A stretch of 64,000 nt of DNA from Candidatus Limnocylindrales bacterium. GTDB lineage: Bacteria > Moduliflexota > Moduliflexia > Moduliflexales > JAUQPW01. Within the stretch, counting starts at the first letter, position 1. Every line of letters begins with the position of its first letter. The translations under genes and the position numbers were made by a program. Below are positions 28,319 to 37,846 of this stretch, piece after piece. The notes under the pieces are model-generated. The model was not told the origin of the DNA and made no database searches. It was given only the letters and a program-made list of their open reading frames with translations. The stretch is taken from NCBI GenBank assembly GCA_035559535.1, contig DATMBG010000021.1, forward strand, positions 162,398 through 226,397. The letters run 5' to 3'.

Positions 28319-29674
28319 ATGCGTTATATACCCAACACCGACAAAGATCGTCAGGAGATGTTAAAAAAGATCGGGGTTCAATCGGTTGAAGAACTTTTTT
28401 CAGATATACCCGAGTCGATCCGATTAAAACGAAAATTGAACTTACCGGCTGCCCTGTCGGAAAAAGAACTCATAGAAGAGCTGAAAGCTCTCAGTGCACT
28501 TAATACCCCGGTAGAGGAATATATCTCCTTTTTAGGAGCTGGGGCTTATTATCACTTCATTCCCAGCCTTATCAACCATCTGGTTTCCCGCTCGGAATTT
28601 TATACGGCCTATACGCCCTATCAGCCGGAAATAAGCCAGGGTACTTTACAGGCCATCTTTGAGTACCAAACCCTTATTTGTCAGTTAACTGGCATGGAGG
28701 TGGCCAATGCCTCCATGTATGATGGCTCTACAGGTCTGGCGGAAGCCGTTCTTATGGCCCATCGAATCAACGAGCGTCCTGAAGTGATCCTTTCCACAGG
28801 GATTCACCCGGAATATCGAATGGTTTTAAAAACCTATGTAAAACATTTTGGAATCACGATTCGAGAAGTCGGTTTTACAGAAAAAGGAACGACCGATCTG
28901 GAGGTCTGCAGGAGTTTAACAAATCCAAATACCTCGGCGGTCGTCGTCCAATATCCTAACTTTTTCGGCTGCATCGAAGATCTGGCCAGGGTCTCACGTA
29001 TGGCTAAAGAGGCGGGAGCTTTATTTATCGTGGTTGTCACAGAACCCATAGCTCTAGGGATTCTCAAAGCCCCTGGAGATTTTGGAGCCGATATTGTTGT
29101 AGGGGAGGGTCAATCCCTGGGTAATCCCCTCAATTTTGGAGGTCCCTATGTGGGTTTTTTTGCCGTTCGACAGGAATATCTCCGGAAGATGCCGGGGCGA
29201 CTGGCCGGGGAAACAACCGATTTGGAAGGAAAGCGCGGCTACGTCCTGACCCTGTCCACCCGAGAACAACACATTCGGCGGGAGAAGGCCACCTCTAATA
29301 TCTGTACTAATGAAGCCCTCTGTGCCCTGATAAATACCATCTATCTGTGCACATTGGGAAAACAAGGAATTCGAGAACTTGCCATTCAAAACCTTCAAAA
29401 GGCCCATTATGCCAGGCAGACTTTGGGTCAACTGAAGGGTTATAAACTCTTATTCGATGGGCCTGTTTTTAATGAATTTGTAATCCAGACCCCCCGACCC
29501 CTGCCGGAAATAAACCAGATCCTGCTGGAAAACAAGATTATCGGAGGGCTGGACCTGAGCAGATTTTACCCGGAACTCACGAACTGCATGCTGGTCTGTG
29601 TAACCGAGAATCATTCAAAAGGACACATAGATAACTTAGTGGAGGTCCTTAAAAAATTAACCCTTACCCCTTAA
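28319..29674 (+). CDS. gcvPA: Glycine dehydrogenase (decarboxylating) subunit 1
   Basis: 452 residues. N-terminal half of the two-subunit P protein, which decarboxylates glycine on PLP. Recognisable starts are 'MRYIPNTDKDRQEMLKKIG', then 'FLGAGAYYHFIPSLINHL', 'TAYTPYQPEISQGTLQAIFE' and 'VGEGQSLGNPLNFGGPYVG'. ATG at 28319 gives the family N-terminus; an upstream extension to 28235 would be encoded entirely by low-complexity repeat and is rejected. The ribosome site is poor. The PLP lysine is in the partner subunit GcvPB. Confidence 0.97.
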   Translation: MRYIPNTDKDRQEMLKKIGVQSVEELFSDIPESIRLKRKLNLPAALSEKELIEELKALSALNTPVEEYISFLGAGAYYHFIPSLINHLVSRSEFYTAYTPYQPEISQGTLQAIFEYQTLICQLTGMEVANASMYDGSTGLAEAVLMAHRINERPEVILSTGIHPEYRMVLKTYVKHFGITIREVGFTEKGTTDLEVCRSLTNPNTSAVVVQYPNFFGCIEDLARVSRMAKEAGALFIVVVTEPIALGILKAPGDFGADIVVGEGQSLGNPLNFGGPYVGFFAVRQEYLRKMPGRLAGETTDLEGKRGYVLTLSTREQHIRREKATSNICTNEALCALINTIYLCTLGKQGIRELAIQNLQKAHYARQTLGQLKGYKLLFDGPVFNEFVIQTPRPLPEINQILLENKIIGGLDLSRFYPELTNCMLVCVTENHSKGHIDNLVEVLKKLTLTP

Positions 29675-29721
29675 CCATCGAGTTAGATATCGTTAACGGA
29701 TAACTAGATGGTTAACAACCC

Positions 29722-31290
29722 ATGCCCATGAAAGAGACGGTTGGGACCAAAGGCCTTATTTACAATGAGGATGTGATTTTTGAAAAGAGTGTAGAAGGTA
29801 GAAAAGCCTATTCACTTCCGGCTTTGGATGTACCGGAAGTGGAGGTCCGGCAACTTATCCCAGAGGAGTATATACGCGAGGAGGTTTCGGGATTTCCCGA
29901 GGTCAGTGAGGTAGATGTCATCCGACATTTTGTCCGGTTATCCCAATGGAATTACGCCATTGACGTGGGATTTTATCCTCTGGGTTCCTGCACCATGAAG
30001 TATAATCCCAAGGTCCATGAGGATATCGCCCGACTCCCCGGGTTTGCGCAGATCCATCCGTATCAGCCGGAGGAGTTAGCCCAGGGGGCCATTCGTCTCA
30101 TGTACGAGCTGGAAAAGTATCTTTGCGAAATCAGTGGAATGGATCGGGTTTCCTTACAACCTGCCGCAGGAGCCCATGGAGAGTTGACCGGGCTCATGAT
30201 GATTCGGGCTTATTTAACTTCCCAGGGAAATCCGCGCAAGAAGGTTATTATTCCCGATTCGGCCCATGGAACCAATCCGGCCAGTTCAACCCTTTGCGGT
30301 TATGAGGTCATCTCGTTAAAATCTAACGACCGGGGCTGTATAGACCCCGATCTTCTTAAAAAGGTTATGAACGAAGAGGTGGCCGCAATTATGCTTACCA
30401 ATCCCAATACCCTGGGGCTGTTCGAAGAACATATTCTGGAAATAGCCCGGATCGTTCATGAGAAGGGGGGACTGGTTTACGGTGATGGGGCCAATCTGAA
30501 TGCCTTATTAGGCATGGCCCGCCCGGGAGATATGGGAATCGATGTCATCCAGTTTAACCTTCACAAAACTTTTACCACTCCCCACGGAGGAGGAGGCCCC
30601 GGAGCCGGTCCGGTTGGGATCAAATCTCACCTGGTTCCGTTTATGCCTGTTCCTACACCGGAACGTAGAGAAAAAACCGAGGAAGAGAAAAGAACGTATG
30701 GGGGTATGGGAGGGAGTACGGGCGACCGGCCGGTCGCCCGTACTCCCTATTTCTATTATCTGGATTACAACCGGCCCCAGTCTATTGGAAAAGTACGGGC
30801 CTTCTATGGAAATTTTGGAATGATGGTTCGGGCCTATTGTTACATACGAACGATGGGAGCTGAGGGCCTTAAACAGGTCTCGGAAAATGCGGTTATCAAT
30901 GCCAACTATATCCTGAGTCAACTCCGAGACGTATACCACCTTCCCTACGACCGATATTGTAAGCACGAGTGTGTTTTTTCAGACAAATATCAACTAAAAA
31001 ATGATGTTAAAACCCTGGATATTGCTAAACGTTTGATGGATTATGGATTTCATCCTCCGACCATTTACTTTCCGCTTATCGTTCATGGAGCTTTGATGAT
31101 TGAACCTACAGAAACCGAAAGTAAAGAGACTCTAGATCGGTTCATTGAGGCCATGCGAGCCATTGCAAAAGAAGCTGAGGAAAAACCCGAGGTTGTTCGC
31201 AGTGCTCCTCACCTTCCGAAGGTCCGACGTTTAGACGAGACAACCGCCGCAAGAAAACCCAAACTTCGTTGGAAAAAAGAGGTAGGGTAA
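29722..31290 (+). CDS. gcvPB: Glycine dehydrogenase (decarboxylating) subunit 2 with repeat insertion
   Basis: 522 residues. Carries the PLP-binding Lys282 in '[18 protein letters not shown]'. The N-terminal '[20 protein letters not shown]' and '[17 protein letters not shown]' and the C-terminal '[18 protein letters not shown]' are typical. Residues about 328-344 ('[17 protein letters not shown]') are not expected in the family and are encoded by a perfect 38-nt palindrome (30711-30748). The reading frame is kept, and the usual '[20 protein letters not shown]' resumes after it. The stop codon lies inside a second palindrome. The enzyme is probably active, since the insertion falls in a loop before the conserved block. 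Confidence 0.95.
   Translation: MPMKETVGTKGLIYNEDVIFEKSVEGRKAYSLPALDVPEVEVRQLIPEEYIREEVSGFPEVSEVDVIRHFVRLSQWNYAIDVGFYPLGSCTMKYNPKVHEDIARLPGFAQIHPYQPEELAQGAIRLMYELEKYLCEISGMDRVSLQPAAGAHGELTGLMMIRAYLTSQGNPRKKVIIPDSAHGTNPASSTLCGYEVISLKSNDRGCIDPDLLKKVMNEEVAAIMLTNPNTLGLFEEHILEIARIVHEKGGLVYGDGANLNALLGMARPGDMGIDVIQFNLHKTFTTPHGGGGPGAGPVGIKSHLVPFMPVPTPERREKTEEEKRTYGGMGGSTGDRPVARTPYFYYLDYNRPQSIGKVRAFYGNFGMMVRAYCYIRTMGAEGLKQVSENAVINANYILSQLRDVYHLPYDRYCKHECVFSDKYQLKNDVKTLDIAKRLMDYGFHPPTIYFPLIVHGALMIEPTETESKETLDRFIEAMRAIAKEAEEKPEVVRSAPHLPKVRRLDETTAARKPKLRWKKEVG
30711..30748. repeat. Palindrome family B, copy 4, inside gcvPB
   Basis: Perfect 38-nt palindrome: AGGGAGTACGGGCGACCGG followed by its exact complement. 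It is read in frame as '[11 protein letters not shown]'. Confidence 0.92.
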
Positions 31291-31310
31291 GACGGCCGTC
31301 TTACCCTACC
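31281..31310. repeat. Palindrome family B, copy 5, at the gcvPB stop
   Basis: Perfect 30-nt palindrome GGTAGGGTAAGACGG/CCGTCTTACCCTACC. The gcvPB stop TAA is at 31288-31290 within it. It could serve as a terminator stem, although no T run follows. Confidence 0.88.
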
Positions 31311-31461
31311 TACCTATGACCCGTTGTCCGTTGCTGATAACAGACCGACCCGGGCCTTATTAAATTGAGTTTGGGGTTTATGTGTCCTGCAGGGGGCACG
31401 AAAGTAAGATCAGGCCCGAGAGGGTCAGGGTTATACACAACGGACCAGGGGCACGAATACT

Positions 31462-32502
31462 ATGGAGACCGAAAAAATTTCTTTGTTAAATCGTCGTGAG
31501 TTCTTTAAAATAGCTTTCATAGCTACCGGAGCGATTCCTTTATCTTCCTTACTTGGATTTAAGAAGTCTAAAGCCTTTGGAGCAGACAAGCAAATTTTAG
31601 CACGATTGGCCCACTCCCTTGCGGTGGGGGATCCCCAGCATACTGCATTGGTCAGTATGGCCGATAAGATCAAAGAGCGGACCCAGGGGAATTTTACGAT
31701 TCAGGTAGTTCCTGCCGGACAATTAGGGGCCGAGATCGATGCCGCAGAATCAACCGCTATTGGAGCCATTGAAATGACCGTTGTGAGTCCGGCCGGATTG
31801 GGGACCTTCCAACCCCAATTTGCCATCTTCAGCCATCCTTACCTTTGGAAGGATTGGGACGAAGCCAAAAGAGTTCTCCACGGACCCTTTGTAAAGAACA
31901 TGGAAGACCAACTGGTTAATTCAAAGGGACTGCAGGTAATAGATTACTGGTATTTTGGCTGGCGTCACGTATTTACGCGAAATAAACCCATCAATTCCCT
32001 GGCAGATATGAAAGGGTTAAAAATTCGGGTCTCTAAAAACCGCATGTTCACCGAGACCTTTAAAGCCCTGGGAGCCAATCCGACCCCTATGGACTGGCCT
32101 GAAGTCTATCAAGGTCTCCAGCAAGGAGTCGTAGATGGTGCAGAAGCTCCCCTCCCCTCCCTTTATGCCTCTAAATTATACGAGGTGACCAAGTATCTTG
32201 CACTTACTTATCATATGCTCCAGGCCAATATTCTGCTGGCAAACCACACCTGGCTTACAGGACTCCCGGAGGAATATCAGAAGATCCTGAAAGAAGAAGC
32301 CTTGAATGCTGCGGAATACATGCGAGAGCTCACCCAAAAACAAGAACAGGAGTATGCAGTAAAGCTTAAAGAGCTCGGCATGATTTTTTCAGAACCTAAC
32401 CTGGATGAATTTCGCAAGGCCACAGCAGAGGTATATAAAGCCTTTGAAAAAAGTTGGGGAACCGATCTGTATCCGAAACTGCAGGCTGCAAAACAGGCTT
32501 AG
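31462..32502 (+). CDS. TRAP transporter substrate-binding protein (DctP-like)
   Basis: 346 residues. The N-terminus 'LNRREFFKIAFIATGAIPLS' carries a twin-arginine-like motif, so export by Tat is possible. The mature protein has the DctP pattern: 'LARLAHSLAVGDPQHTALVS', 'GQLGAEIDAAESTAIGAIEM', 'LKIRVSKNRMFTETFKALGA', 'VYQGLQQGVVDGAEAPLPSL'. The conserved Arg that binds the carboxylate is in 'KIRVSKN'. It would deliver an organic acid to the DctQM permease directly downstream. The ligand is not deducible. Confidence 0.93.
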   Translation: METEKISLLNRREFFKIAFIATGAIPLSSLLGFKKSKAFGADKQILARLAHSLAVGDPQHTALVSMADKIKERTQGNFTIQVVPAGQLGAEIDAAESTAIGAIEMTVVSPAGLGTFQPQFAIFSHPYLWKDWDEAKRVLHGPFVKNMEDQLVNSKGLQVIDYWYFGWRHVFTRNKPINSLADMKGLKIRVSKNRMFTETFKALGANPTPMDWPEVYQGLQQGVVDGAEAPLPSLYASKLYEVTKYLALTYHMLQANILLANHTWLTGLPEEYQKILKEEALNAAEYMRELTQKQEQEYAVKLKELGMIFSEPNLDEFRKATAEVYKAFEKSWGTDLYPKLQAAKQA

Positions 32503-32521
32503 TACAGGCAGGGAGGCAGGA

Positions 32522-34333
32522 ATGAAACGTTTATTGGAATGGTTTGCCGGTTTAATTCTGGCAACAGAATTTGTAGTGGTCTTTTTAGGGGTTTTTTTTC
32601 GTTATGTGTTAAATAATCCCCTAACCTGGTCGGAAGAAATCGCCCGCCTGCTCTTGGTCTGGTTGACCTTCATGGGAGGTGCCGTAGCCTTCTTTCACAA
32701 ACAACACATTGGGGTTGCGATTGTTTATCGTCGGTTTTCCCACAAGGCTCAACAAACCTTGGATATTGTCGGACAGTTCATCCTGATCTTCTTTTTTGCC
32801 TTTCTTTTCCGCTGGAGTGTAGAACTGGTCCAGCGACGTTGGGACGAGCCATCCCCAGCCGTAGGATTCTCCCAGAGCTTTTTCATGTTACCCCTCTCAA
32901 TAGGAGTTCTGGCTATGATTATCTCCCTTCTTTTCCAGCTTTTCCGTCTCCCGGCTCGAGAAATCTTACGCGGAGGAGGGATTATTTTACTGCTGGGTCT
33001 GGGGGTCGGCGGTTTAGGGTATGGACTTAAGGGATTTATCCTGAGTTTGAATCCTCTGCTTGTGCTTCTGACCGGATTTATTATCCTGCTGGTTATTAAC
33101 ACGCCCATTGCTTTCTCGCTAGGTTTATCGGCACTGAGCTACCTGGTACTCGATGGAAAGGTTCCTCTCACAATTATGCCCCAAAGAATGGTGGTTGGGG
33201 TGGATTCCTTTGTTCTCCTGGCCGTCCCCCTGTTCATTGTGGCCGGAGCTTTGATGGAGACGGGAGGTATTTCTCAACGTCTGGTTAACTTTGCCATAAG
33301 CCTGGTCGGGCACATTCGAGGGGGGCTGGCCATGGTTGTGGTGATCTCGGAGATTTTGTTCTCCGGTATTTCGGGATCCACCACCGCAGATGTGGCCGCA
33401 GTCGGTTCTTTACTTATTCCGGCCATGATTCGGGCCGGTTATACCCAGGCAGAAGCCGCCTCCATTGTGAGTGCCTCTGCAGCTATGGGTATTTTGGTTC
33501 CTCCCTGCATCCATATGGTCGTCCTGGGAACCCTGGTTAATGTCTCGGTGGCCGCGCTCTTTCTCGGAGGGTTTATTCCCGCCTTTGTCCTGGCTGCTTC
33601 ATTGATGGGACTTATTTACTTCAAAGCCCGCAGAGGAAAATGGGCCAGTACCCCACGTACTTCCTGGAAACAGTTGGGTAAGACTTTTCTTCATGCAATC
33701 ATCCCCCTGATGACCCCGGTGATTATCTTTGGAGGGATTTTTACAGGAATTGTAACCGTTACAGAGGCCGCTGTGATCGCTGTTGCCTATGCCCTCATCG
33801 TAGGGCTCCTCATCTATCGAGAAATAAAGTTTCGGGATCTTCCCAGAATCTTCATCGAAAGCGCCACTACCAGCGGAATGGCTCTGTGGCTGGTTACAAC
33901 GGCTACTATTTTCTCTTGGGTTATGGTCCGACAACAGGTTCCTCAATTGATCGTCGGTTGGATTACCAGTATCTCTTCAGGATCCTGGTTTTTTCTGGCT
34001 TTTACCGTTGTACTCTATCTGATTTTCAGCGGACTTCTTGAGGGACTTCCTTCTTTACTGATTTTAGCCCCCATCCTCTATCCGGTAGCCCTCCAATTTC
34101 ATATCGATCCCATCCACTTTGGAATTATCTCCATTGCGGCCCTGGGAATCGGTTTCTTTATGCCCCCTATCGGTCTTGGACTCTTTTTGTCCTGCAGCAT
34201 CGCCAAAGCTAATATCGGAGAGACTGCCAAAACCTTTGCCCCTTACATGCTGGTCTTAATCCTGACTTTATTGGGGATTGCCTTTTTAGAACCCCTCTCG
34301 TTGTTTATACCCAGATGGTTTGGATTTAATTAA
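32522..34333 (+). CDS. TRAP transporter fused small and large permease (DctQM)
   Basis: About 603 residues, one polypeptide joining DctQ and DctM. Residues 1-155 are the small four-helix DctQ ('FVVVFLGVFFRYVLNNPLTW', 'EEIARLLLVWLTFMGGAVAF'). A linker helix follows, then from about 175 the large DctM subunit ('INTPIAFSLGLSALSYLVLD', 'SGISGSTTADVAAVGSLLIP', 'PLMTPVIIFGGIFTGIVTVT'), ending 'EPLSLFIPRWFG'. ATG at 32522 has a GGGAGGCAGGA ribosome site; a longer frame from 32405 overlaps the binding-protein gene and is rejected. It is a sodium-driven secondary transporter in the inner membrane. Confidence 0.94.
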   Translation: MKRLLEWFAGLILATEFVVVFLGVFFRYVLNNPLTWSEEIARLLLVWLTFMGGAVAFFHKQHIGVAIVYRRFSHKAQQTLDIVGQFILIFFFAFLFRWSVELVQRRWDEPSPAVGFSQSFFMLPLSIGVLAMIISLLFQLFRLPAREILRGGGIILLLGLGVGGLGYGLKGFILSLNPLLVLLTGFIILLVINTPIAFSLGLSALSYLVLDGKVPLTIMPQRMVVGVDSFVLLAVPLFIVAGALMETGGISQRLVNFAISLVGHIRGGLAMVVVISEILFSGISGSTTADVAAVGSLLIPAMIRAGYTQAEAASIVSASAAMGILVPPCIHMVVLGTLVNVSVAALFLGGFIPAFVLAASLMGLIYFKARRGKWASTPRTSWKQLGKTFLHAIIPLMTPVIIFGGIFTGIVTVTEAAVIAVAYALIVGLLIYREIKFRDLPRIFIESATTSGMALWLVTTATIFSWVMVRQQVPQLIVGWITSISSGSWFFLAFTVVLYLIFSGLLEGLPSLLILAPILYPVALQFHIDPIHFGIISIAALGIGFFMPPIGLGLFLSCSIAKANIGETAKTFAPYMLVLILTLLGIAFLEPLSLFIPRWFGFN

Positions 34334-34337
34334 ATAA

Positions 34338-34410
34338 GGTCCGTTGCCTGTGGCCCCGGGAGTCCTTTGGGTTTAAGGCCGGGACTAAAAATACAAGCAA
34401 CGGACCCTAT
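34338..34410. terminator. Inverted repeat between convergent genes
   Basis: AAATAAGGTCCGTTGC (from about 34334) and GCAACGGACCCTATTT (to about 34411) are complementary arms around about 45 nt that hold another GC-rich hairpin (GGCCCCGG). Located between the convergent TRAP and thioredoxin-like genes, it is a likely two-way terminator. The GTCCGTTG unit recurs in several gaps (31321, 35096, 43015). Confidence 0.6.
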
Positions 34411-34961
34411 TTAAGAAGATTTTTAACCAGCTTCCTGGCGTCCTCGCTGGCCCAATCCCTATCGCCTAAGGTCCATCCGATAAGAAATCCCTCCTTGTCG
34501 ATTAAATAAGAGGTTGGTAAACCCCTTACCCCATAGTCTTTGGTTGTTTTTCCCTCTGAATCCAGAAGGATCGGAAAAGACACCTTTGTCTCTTCCAAAA
34601 AGGCCTTGATCTTATCTAAAGTTTCCTGGTAATCGATGGCTAGAACAACCAGGCCTTCATCTTTAAATTCCTGATAAAGTGTATCTATGGCGGGCATCTC
34701 TTTACGACAGGGAATACACCAGGTAGCCCAGAAGTTTAAGAGAACCACTTTACCCACAAAACTGGACAGACTTACCTCCTGACCCTCCAGGTTTTTCAGG
34801 GTAAAATCCGGAGCTTTTTTCTTTTCCTTGTATTTTGTAACCTCTAAGGCCTTCATCGGGTCATTGGCAGCAGAAAGCCAGGCAGAGAAAAACAGAACAG
34901 TTATTAAATTATACATGACCATCAACATTTTAGGCGATTTTTTACAAGCTTTCCTTGACAT
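34407..34961 (-). CDS. TlpA/ResA-like thioredoxin-fold protein
   Basis: 184 residues. An N-terminal membrane anchor or signal ('MYNLITVLFFSAWLSA') and a redoxin domain starting 'APDFTLKNLEGQEVSLSSFV'. The active site is C82-I-P-C85 in 'NFWATWCIPCRKEMP', and the cis-Pro loop is 'RGLPTSYLID'. It probably reduces disulfides in the periplasm, for example for cytochrome c maturation, although no ccm gene is near. Ribosome site AAGGAGAAG is strong. It is convergent with the TRAP operon. Confidence 0.92.
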   Translation of the reverse strand: MSRKACKKSPKMLMVMYNLITVLFFSAWLSAANDPMKALEVTKYKEKKKAPDFTLKNLEGQEVSLSSFVGKVVLLNFWATWCIPCRKEMPAIDTLYQEFKDEGLVVLAIDYQETLDKIKAFLEETKVSFPILLDSEGKTTKDYGVRGLPTSYLIDKEGFLIGWTLGDRDWASEDARKLVKNLLK

Positions 34962-35151
34962 GTCTTCTCCTTCTGAGATAGAGTTAATAAATCAAGCTTT
35001 TCACTTTTAACCTCCACGACAAAGGAGGGGGCCTGGATTGAATGAAATTAAGTTAATATGATAAAAGTTTTTATAAAACCCTGTCAAGAAATTTGTCCGT
35101 TATCCGTTGTAGAGCGTAACCAACAGGCAACAGACAGCGGGCAACAGAGGT

Positions 35152-36573
35152 ATGAAAGTATTACTTATTGCCATGCCGGATACCACCAGTTGCTTTGATC
35201 ACATCATGGAGGTTCCAAACCTTGGAATATGCTCCATTGCCGGAAATTTAGAGGGATGTGATGTCAAAGTTCTGGATCTTGTCCTGCATAAAAAGAAGAT
35301 CACCTCGTTTATTGAAAAAATCATGGACGATTTTGACCCGGATCTGGTCGGTCTCAGTGCCATGAGTTTTCAATACGACAGTGCACGGCGTATTGCCAGC
35401 ATCTGTAAAAGAGTTAAGGGTGAAGTTCTAACGGTTCTAGGTGGGTATCATGCCAGCTTGATGTACCAGGAAATAGGGGACAGTGATGACGGCAGGCTGT
35501 TCGATTTCATCGTCCGGGGTGAAGGGGAGATCACCTTCAACCGATTGGTTCAGGAGTTAGCTTCTGAGAAGAAAAACTTTGCCTCCATCCCCGGCCTGTC
35601 CTTCAGGCAGAACGGGATCTTTTACCATAACCCCCCGGCCCCCCTTCTCGATCTTGAGCAAATCAAACTTCCCAATCGGGATTGTCGAATACTCCAGGAT
35701 TTTGAATTCATGAAAAAGAAGTTCGACTGTGCAGAAACGTCTCGAGGATGTACTTTACCCTGCAACTTTTGCAGTATTACCAAAATGTACGGGCGATCTT
35801 TCCGACTTTACCCTATCCAACGCATTATCCAGGATCTCAAGAACTTACAAGCCCGGGGAGTTAAAGGGGTCTTTTTTGTCGATGATAATATCACCTTGAA
35901 TGTAAAACGGCTCAAAGAACTGTGTAAGGCCATGGTTCGGGAAAAGGTCAACGATCTGTATTATATCACCCAGGCTAGCGTCCCGGGTATCGCAGCAGAT
36001 CCAGAGCTGGCAGGCTGGTTAAGACAGGCCGGATTTCGTTTGGTATTCATGGGAATCGAAAGCGGAATCGAACGAAATCTAAAGGAAATGCATAAAAGAG
36101 GGGTTTTGCAAAATACCCGAAAAGCGGTTTCCCTTCTGCAAGAGCAGGATATTTGTGTATTGGGCGGCTTTATTATCGGTAATCCTCAAGACGACCGTGA
36201 AGACATCAAAAGCACTTACGATTATGCCTATGATATCGGAGTGGACCACGCCATCGTCCAGTGCATGACCCCCTATCCGAAAACCGAAGTTCGGGAAAAA
36301 CTGCTGGCACAGGGTTATATCACCAATCCCGATGATTTAACACGATACACCGGATTTATTTGTAATGTACGAACTCAATTTCTGACCACCGAAGAGTTGA
36401 AGAAATGGATGATCCTGTATGGAATAAAGCTTTACTTCAACCCGCGATATATTCTGAGAAACCGCCTCTGGTGGCATCACAAAAGGAATGCCCATCGTAT
36501 GTTGATAAATAATATCAAATTCGTGGTCGACGGATTGCGGGGAAAGTTGTTTTATTCAAGACATAGCTGGTGA
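35152..36573 (+). CDS. B12-binding-domain radical SAM protein
   Basis: 473 residues. The N-terminal 1-150 is a cobalamin-binding-like domain ('MEVPNLGICSIAGNLEG', 'DLVGLSAMSFQYDSARR', 'VLGGYHASLMYQEIGD'). The radical SAM core has Cys200, Cys204 and Cys207 in 'SRGCTLPCNFCSI' for the [4Fe-4S] cluster, then 'FVDDNITLNVKRLKELCKAM' and 'RLVFMGIESGIERNLKEMHK'. This class (BchE, hopanoid HpnP/HpnR relatives) does methyl transfers and ring chemistry. The substrate is unknown. The next gene is a geranylgeranyl-reductase-like flavoprotein, so isoprenoid or lipid modification is plausible. The DHxL B12 motif is not obvious. Confidence 0.88.
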   Translation: MKVLLIAMPDTTSCFDHIMEVPNLGICSIAGNLEGCDVKVLDLVLHKKKITSFIEKIMDDFDPDLVGLSAMSFQYDSARRIASICKRVKGEVLTVLGGYHASLMYQEIGDSDDGRLFDFIVRGEGEITFNRLVQELASEKKNFASIPGLSFRQNGIFYHNPPAPLLDLEQIKLPNRDCRILQDFEFMKKKFDCAETSRGCTLPCNFCSITKMYGRSFRLYPIQRIIQDLKNLQARGVKGVFFVDDNITLNVKRLKELCKAMVREKVNDLYYITQASVPGIAADPELAGWLRQAGFRLVFMGIESGIERNLKEMHKRGVLQNTRKAVSLLQEQDICVLGGFIIGNPQDDREDIKSTYDYAYDIGVDHAIVQCMTPYPKTEVREKLLAQGYITNPDDLTRYTGFICNVRTQFLTTEELKKWMILYGIKLYFNPRYILRNRLWWHHKRNAHRMLINNIKFVVDGLRGKLFYSRHSW

Positions 36574-36575
36574 GG

Positions 36576-36660
36576 GTATGGGAGGATGGAAGTGTGGAAG
36601 TGTGGGAAGATGGAAGTAAATACCCTCATACTCCCTACTCTATACCCTTACACTGATAGG
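36576..36660. repeat. Low-complexity inverted repeat
   Basis: GGGTATGGGAGGATGGAAGT is followed by CATACTCCCTACTCTATACC: an imperfect purine/pyrimidine hairpin filling the gap before the flavoprotein gene, like those at 24545, 25957 and 28222. Confidence 0.5.
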
Positions 36661-36661
36661 C

Positions 36662-37825
36662 GTGTTTGACGTTATTATCGTTGGAGCCGGTCCTGCGGGG
36701 TCTGCTACGGCTACCTTTCTAGGACGGAGGGGTTATCGGGTACTTTTAGTGGATAAAGCCCGATTTCCCAGAGAAAAGGTTTGTGGAGAATTTATGAGCC
36801 CGGAGATCCCCGAAGTACTGGACCGGTTGGGTGCCCTCCCGGCCATCCGGGAAAAAAAGCCCTGGGAAACCCAGGGGATTTTTATCTCCTCCTACCAGAA
36901 ATTCCACTTTAAACTGGATTTTTCAACCTATTTTCCCCACCGGGAAGATACTTCGACCCTGGGATTTAATATGCCCCGGTTCCTCTTCGATGAGATCCTC
37001 TTCCGAAATGCTCAGGCAACCGGAATTGAAACCCTGGAAGGATTCAAAGTAACCGATCTCATCTTTCAAGGGGACCGGATCTGTGGGGTCAGGGGTATTC
37101 ACCCGACCGGGGACAAGTTAGAACTCAGATCCCGTATGGTCATCGGGGCCGGAGGAAGAAACTGTATAGTAGCCCGGCGACTTCATCTCCACAGGGGATA
37201 CTGGTGGTTAAAAAAAGTGGCTCTGATGACCTACTTCAGAGAGGTTCGTGATCCGGGAAAATATGTGGAAATGTATGTCCATCCACCGGGATACTGCGGG
37301 ATTGCACCCCTTGGAGAGGACCGGCTTAACGTTTCCCTGGTCGTAGATTGGGAGGCAATTCAAAACCGTCGTGGAGATCTCTGGGATTACCTCCTGGAAG
37401 GACTCTTCAGAAACCGTCTCGTTCGGGAAAAATTAGCCGGAGCTCGACCGGAAGGTCATCTCAAAGGCGTAGGTCCTCTGGCCTTCAAAGCAAAACGCTG
37501 CTCTTGGGACGGAGCCCTTCTGGTCGGAGATTCTGCCGGATTTATAGATCCCTTTACAGGGGAAGGCATTTATCACGCCCTGCGAAGCGGAGAACTGGCA
37601 GCCGAAGTTGTTCATGAAGCTTTTAAAGTCGGCAACTTCTCAAAGGAATTTCTACAAAGCTATGACCGTACCCGAATCCAGGAATTCCGAAAAAAATTCC
37701 GGATCTGCCACGTCCTTCAACATATTCTTTATCGCCCCTGGCTGGCTAATTTTGTGGCTCGATCCATGGCCAGGGACTCTATTCTCAAAGAATGGCTGAT
37801 TCCCTGGAAACCATCGGAGGATTAA
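36662..37825 (+). CDS. Geranylgeranyl-reductase-family FAD-dependent oxidoreductase
   Basis: 387 residues. The N-terminal FAD site is 'VIIVGAGPAGSATATFLGRR' (4-23), then 'DKARFPREKVCGEFMSPEI', with the family's Cys-Gly-Glu pattern, and 'VIGAGGRNCIVARRL'. A late motif 'LVGDSAGFIDPFTGEGIYHA' completes the p-hydroxybenzoate-hydroxylase fold. Members reduce isoprenoid double bonds or oxidise aromatics. GTG start at 36662; it is codirectional with the radical SAM gene, 88 nt away. Specific substrate unknown. Confidence 0.92.
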   Translation: MFDVIIVGAGPAGSATATFLGRRGYRVLLVDKARFPREKVCGEFMSPEIPEVLDRLGALPAIREKKPWETQGIFISSYQKFHFKLDFSTYFPHREDTSTLGFNMPRFLFDEILFRNAQATGIETLEGFKVTDLIFQGDRICGVRGIHPTGDKLELRSRMVIGAGGRNCIVARRLHLHRGYWWLKKVALMTYFREVRDPGKYVEMYVHPPGYCGIAPLGEDRLNVSLVVDWEAIQNRRGDLWDYLLEGLFRNRLVREKLAGARPEGHLKGVGPLAFKAKRCSWDGALLVGDSAGFIDPFTGEGIYHALRSGELAAEVVHEAFKVGNFSKEFLQSYDRTRIQEFRKKFRICHVLQHILYRPWLANFVARSMARDSILKEWLIPWKPSED

Positions 37826-37846
37826 AACCCGACCCTTCCTTCAAAA

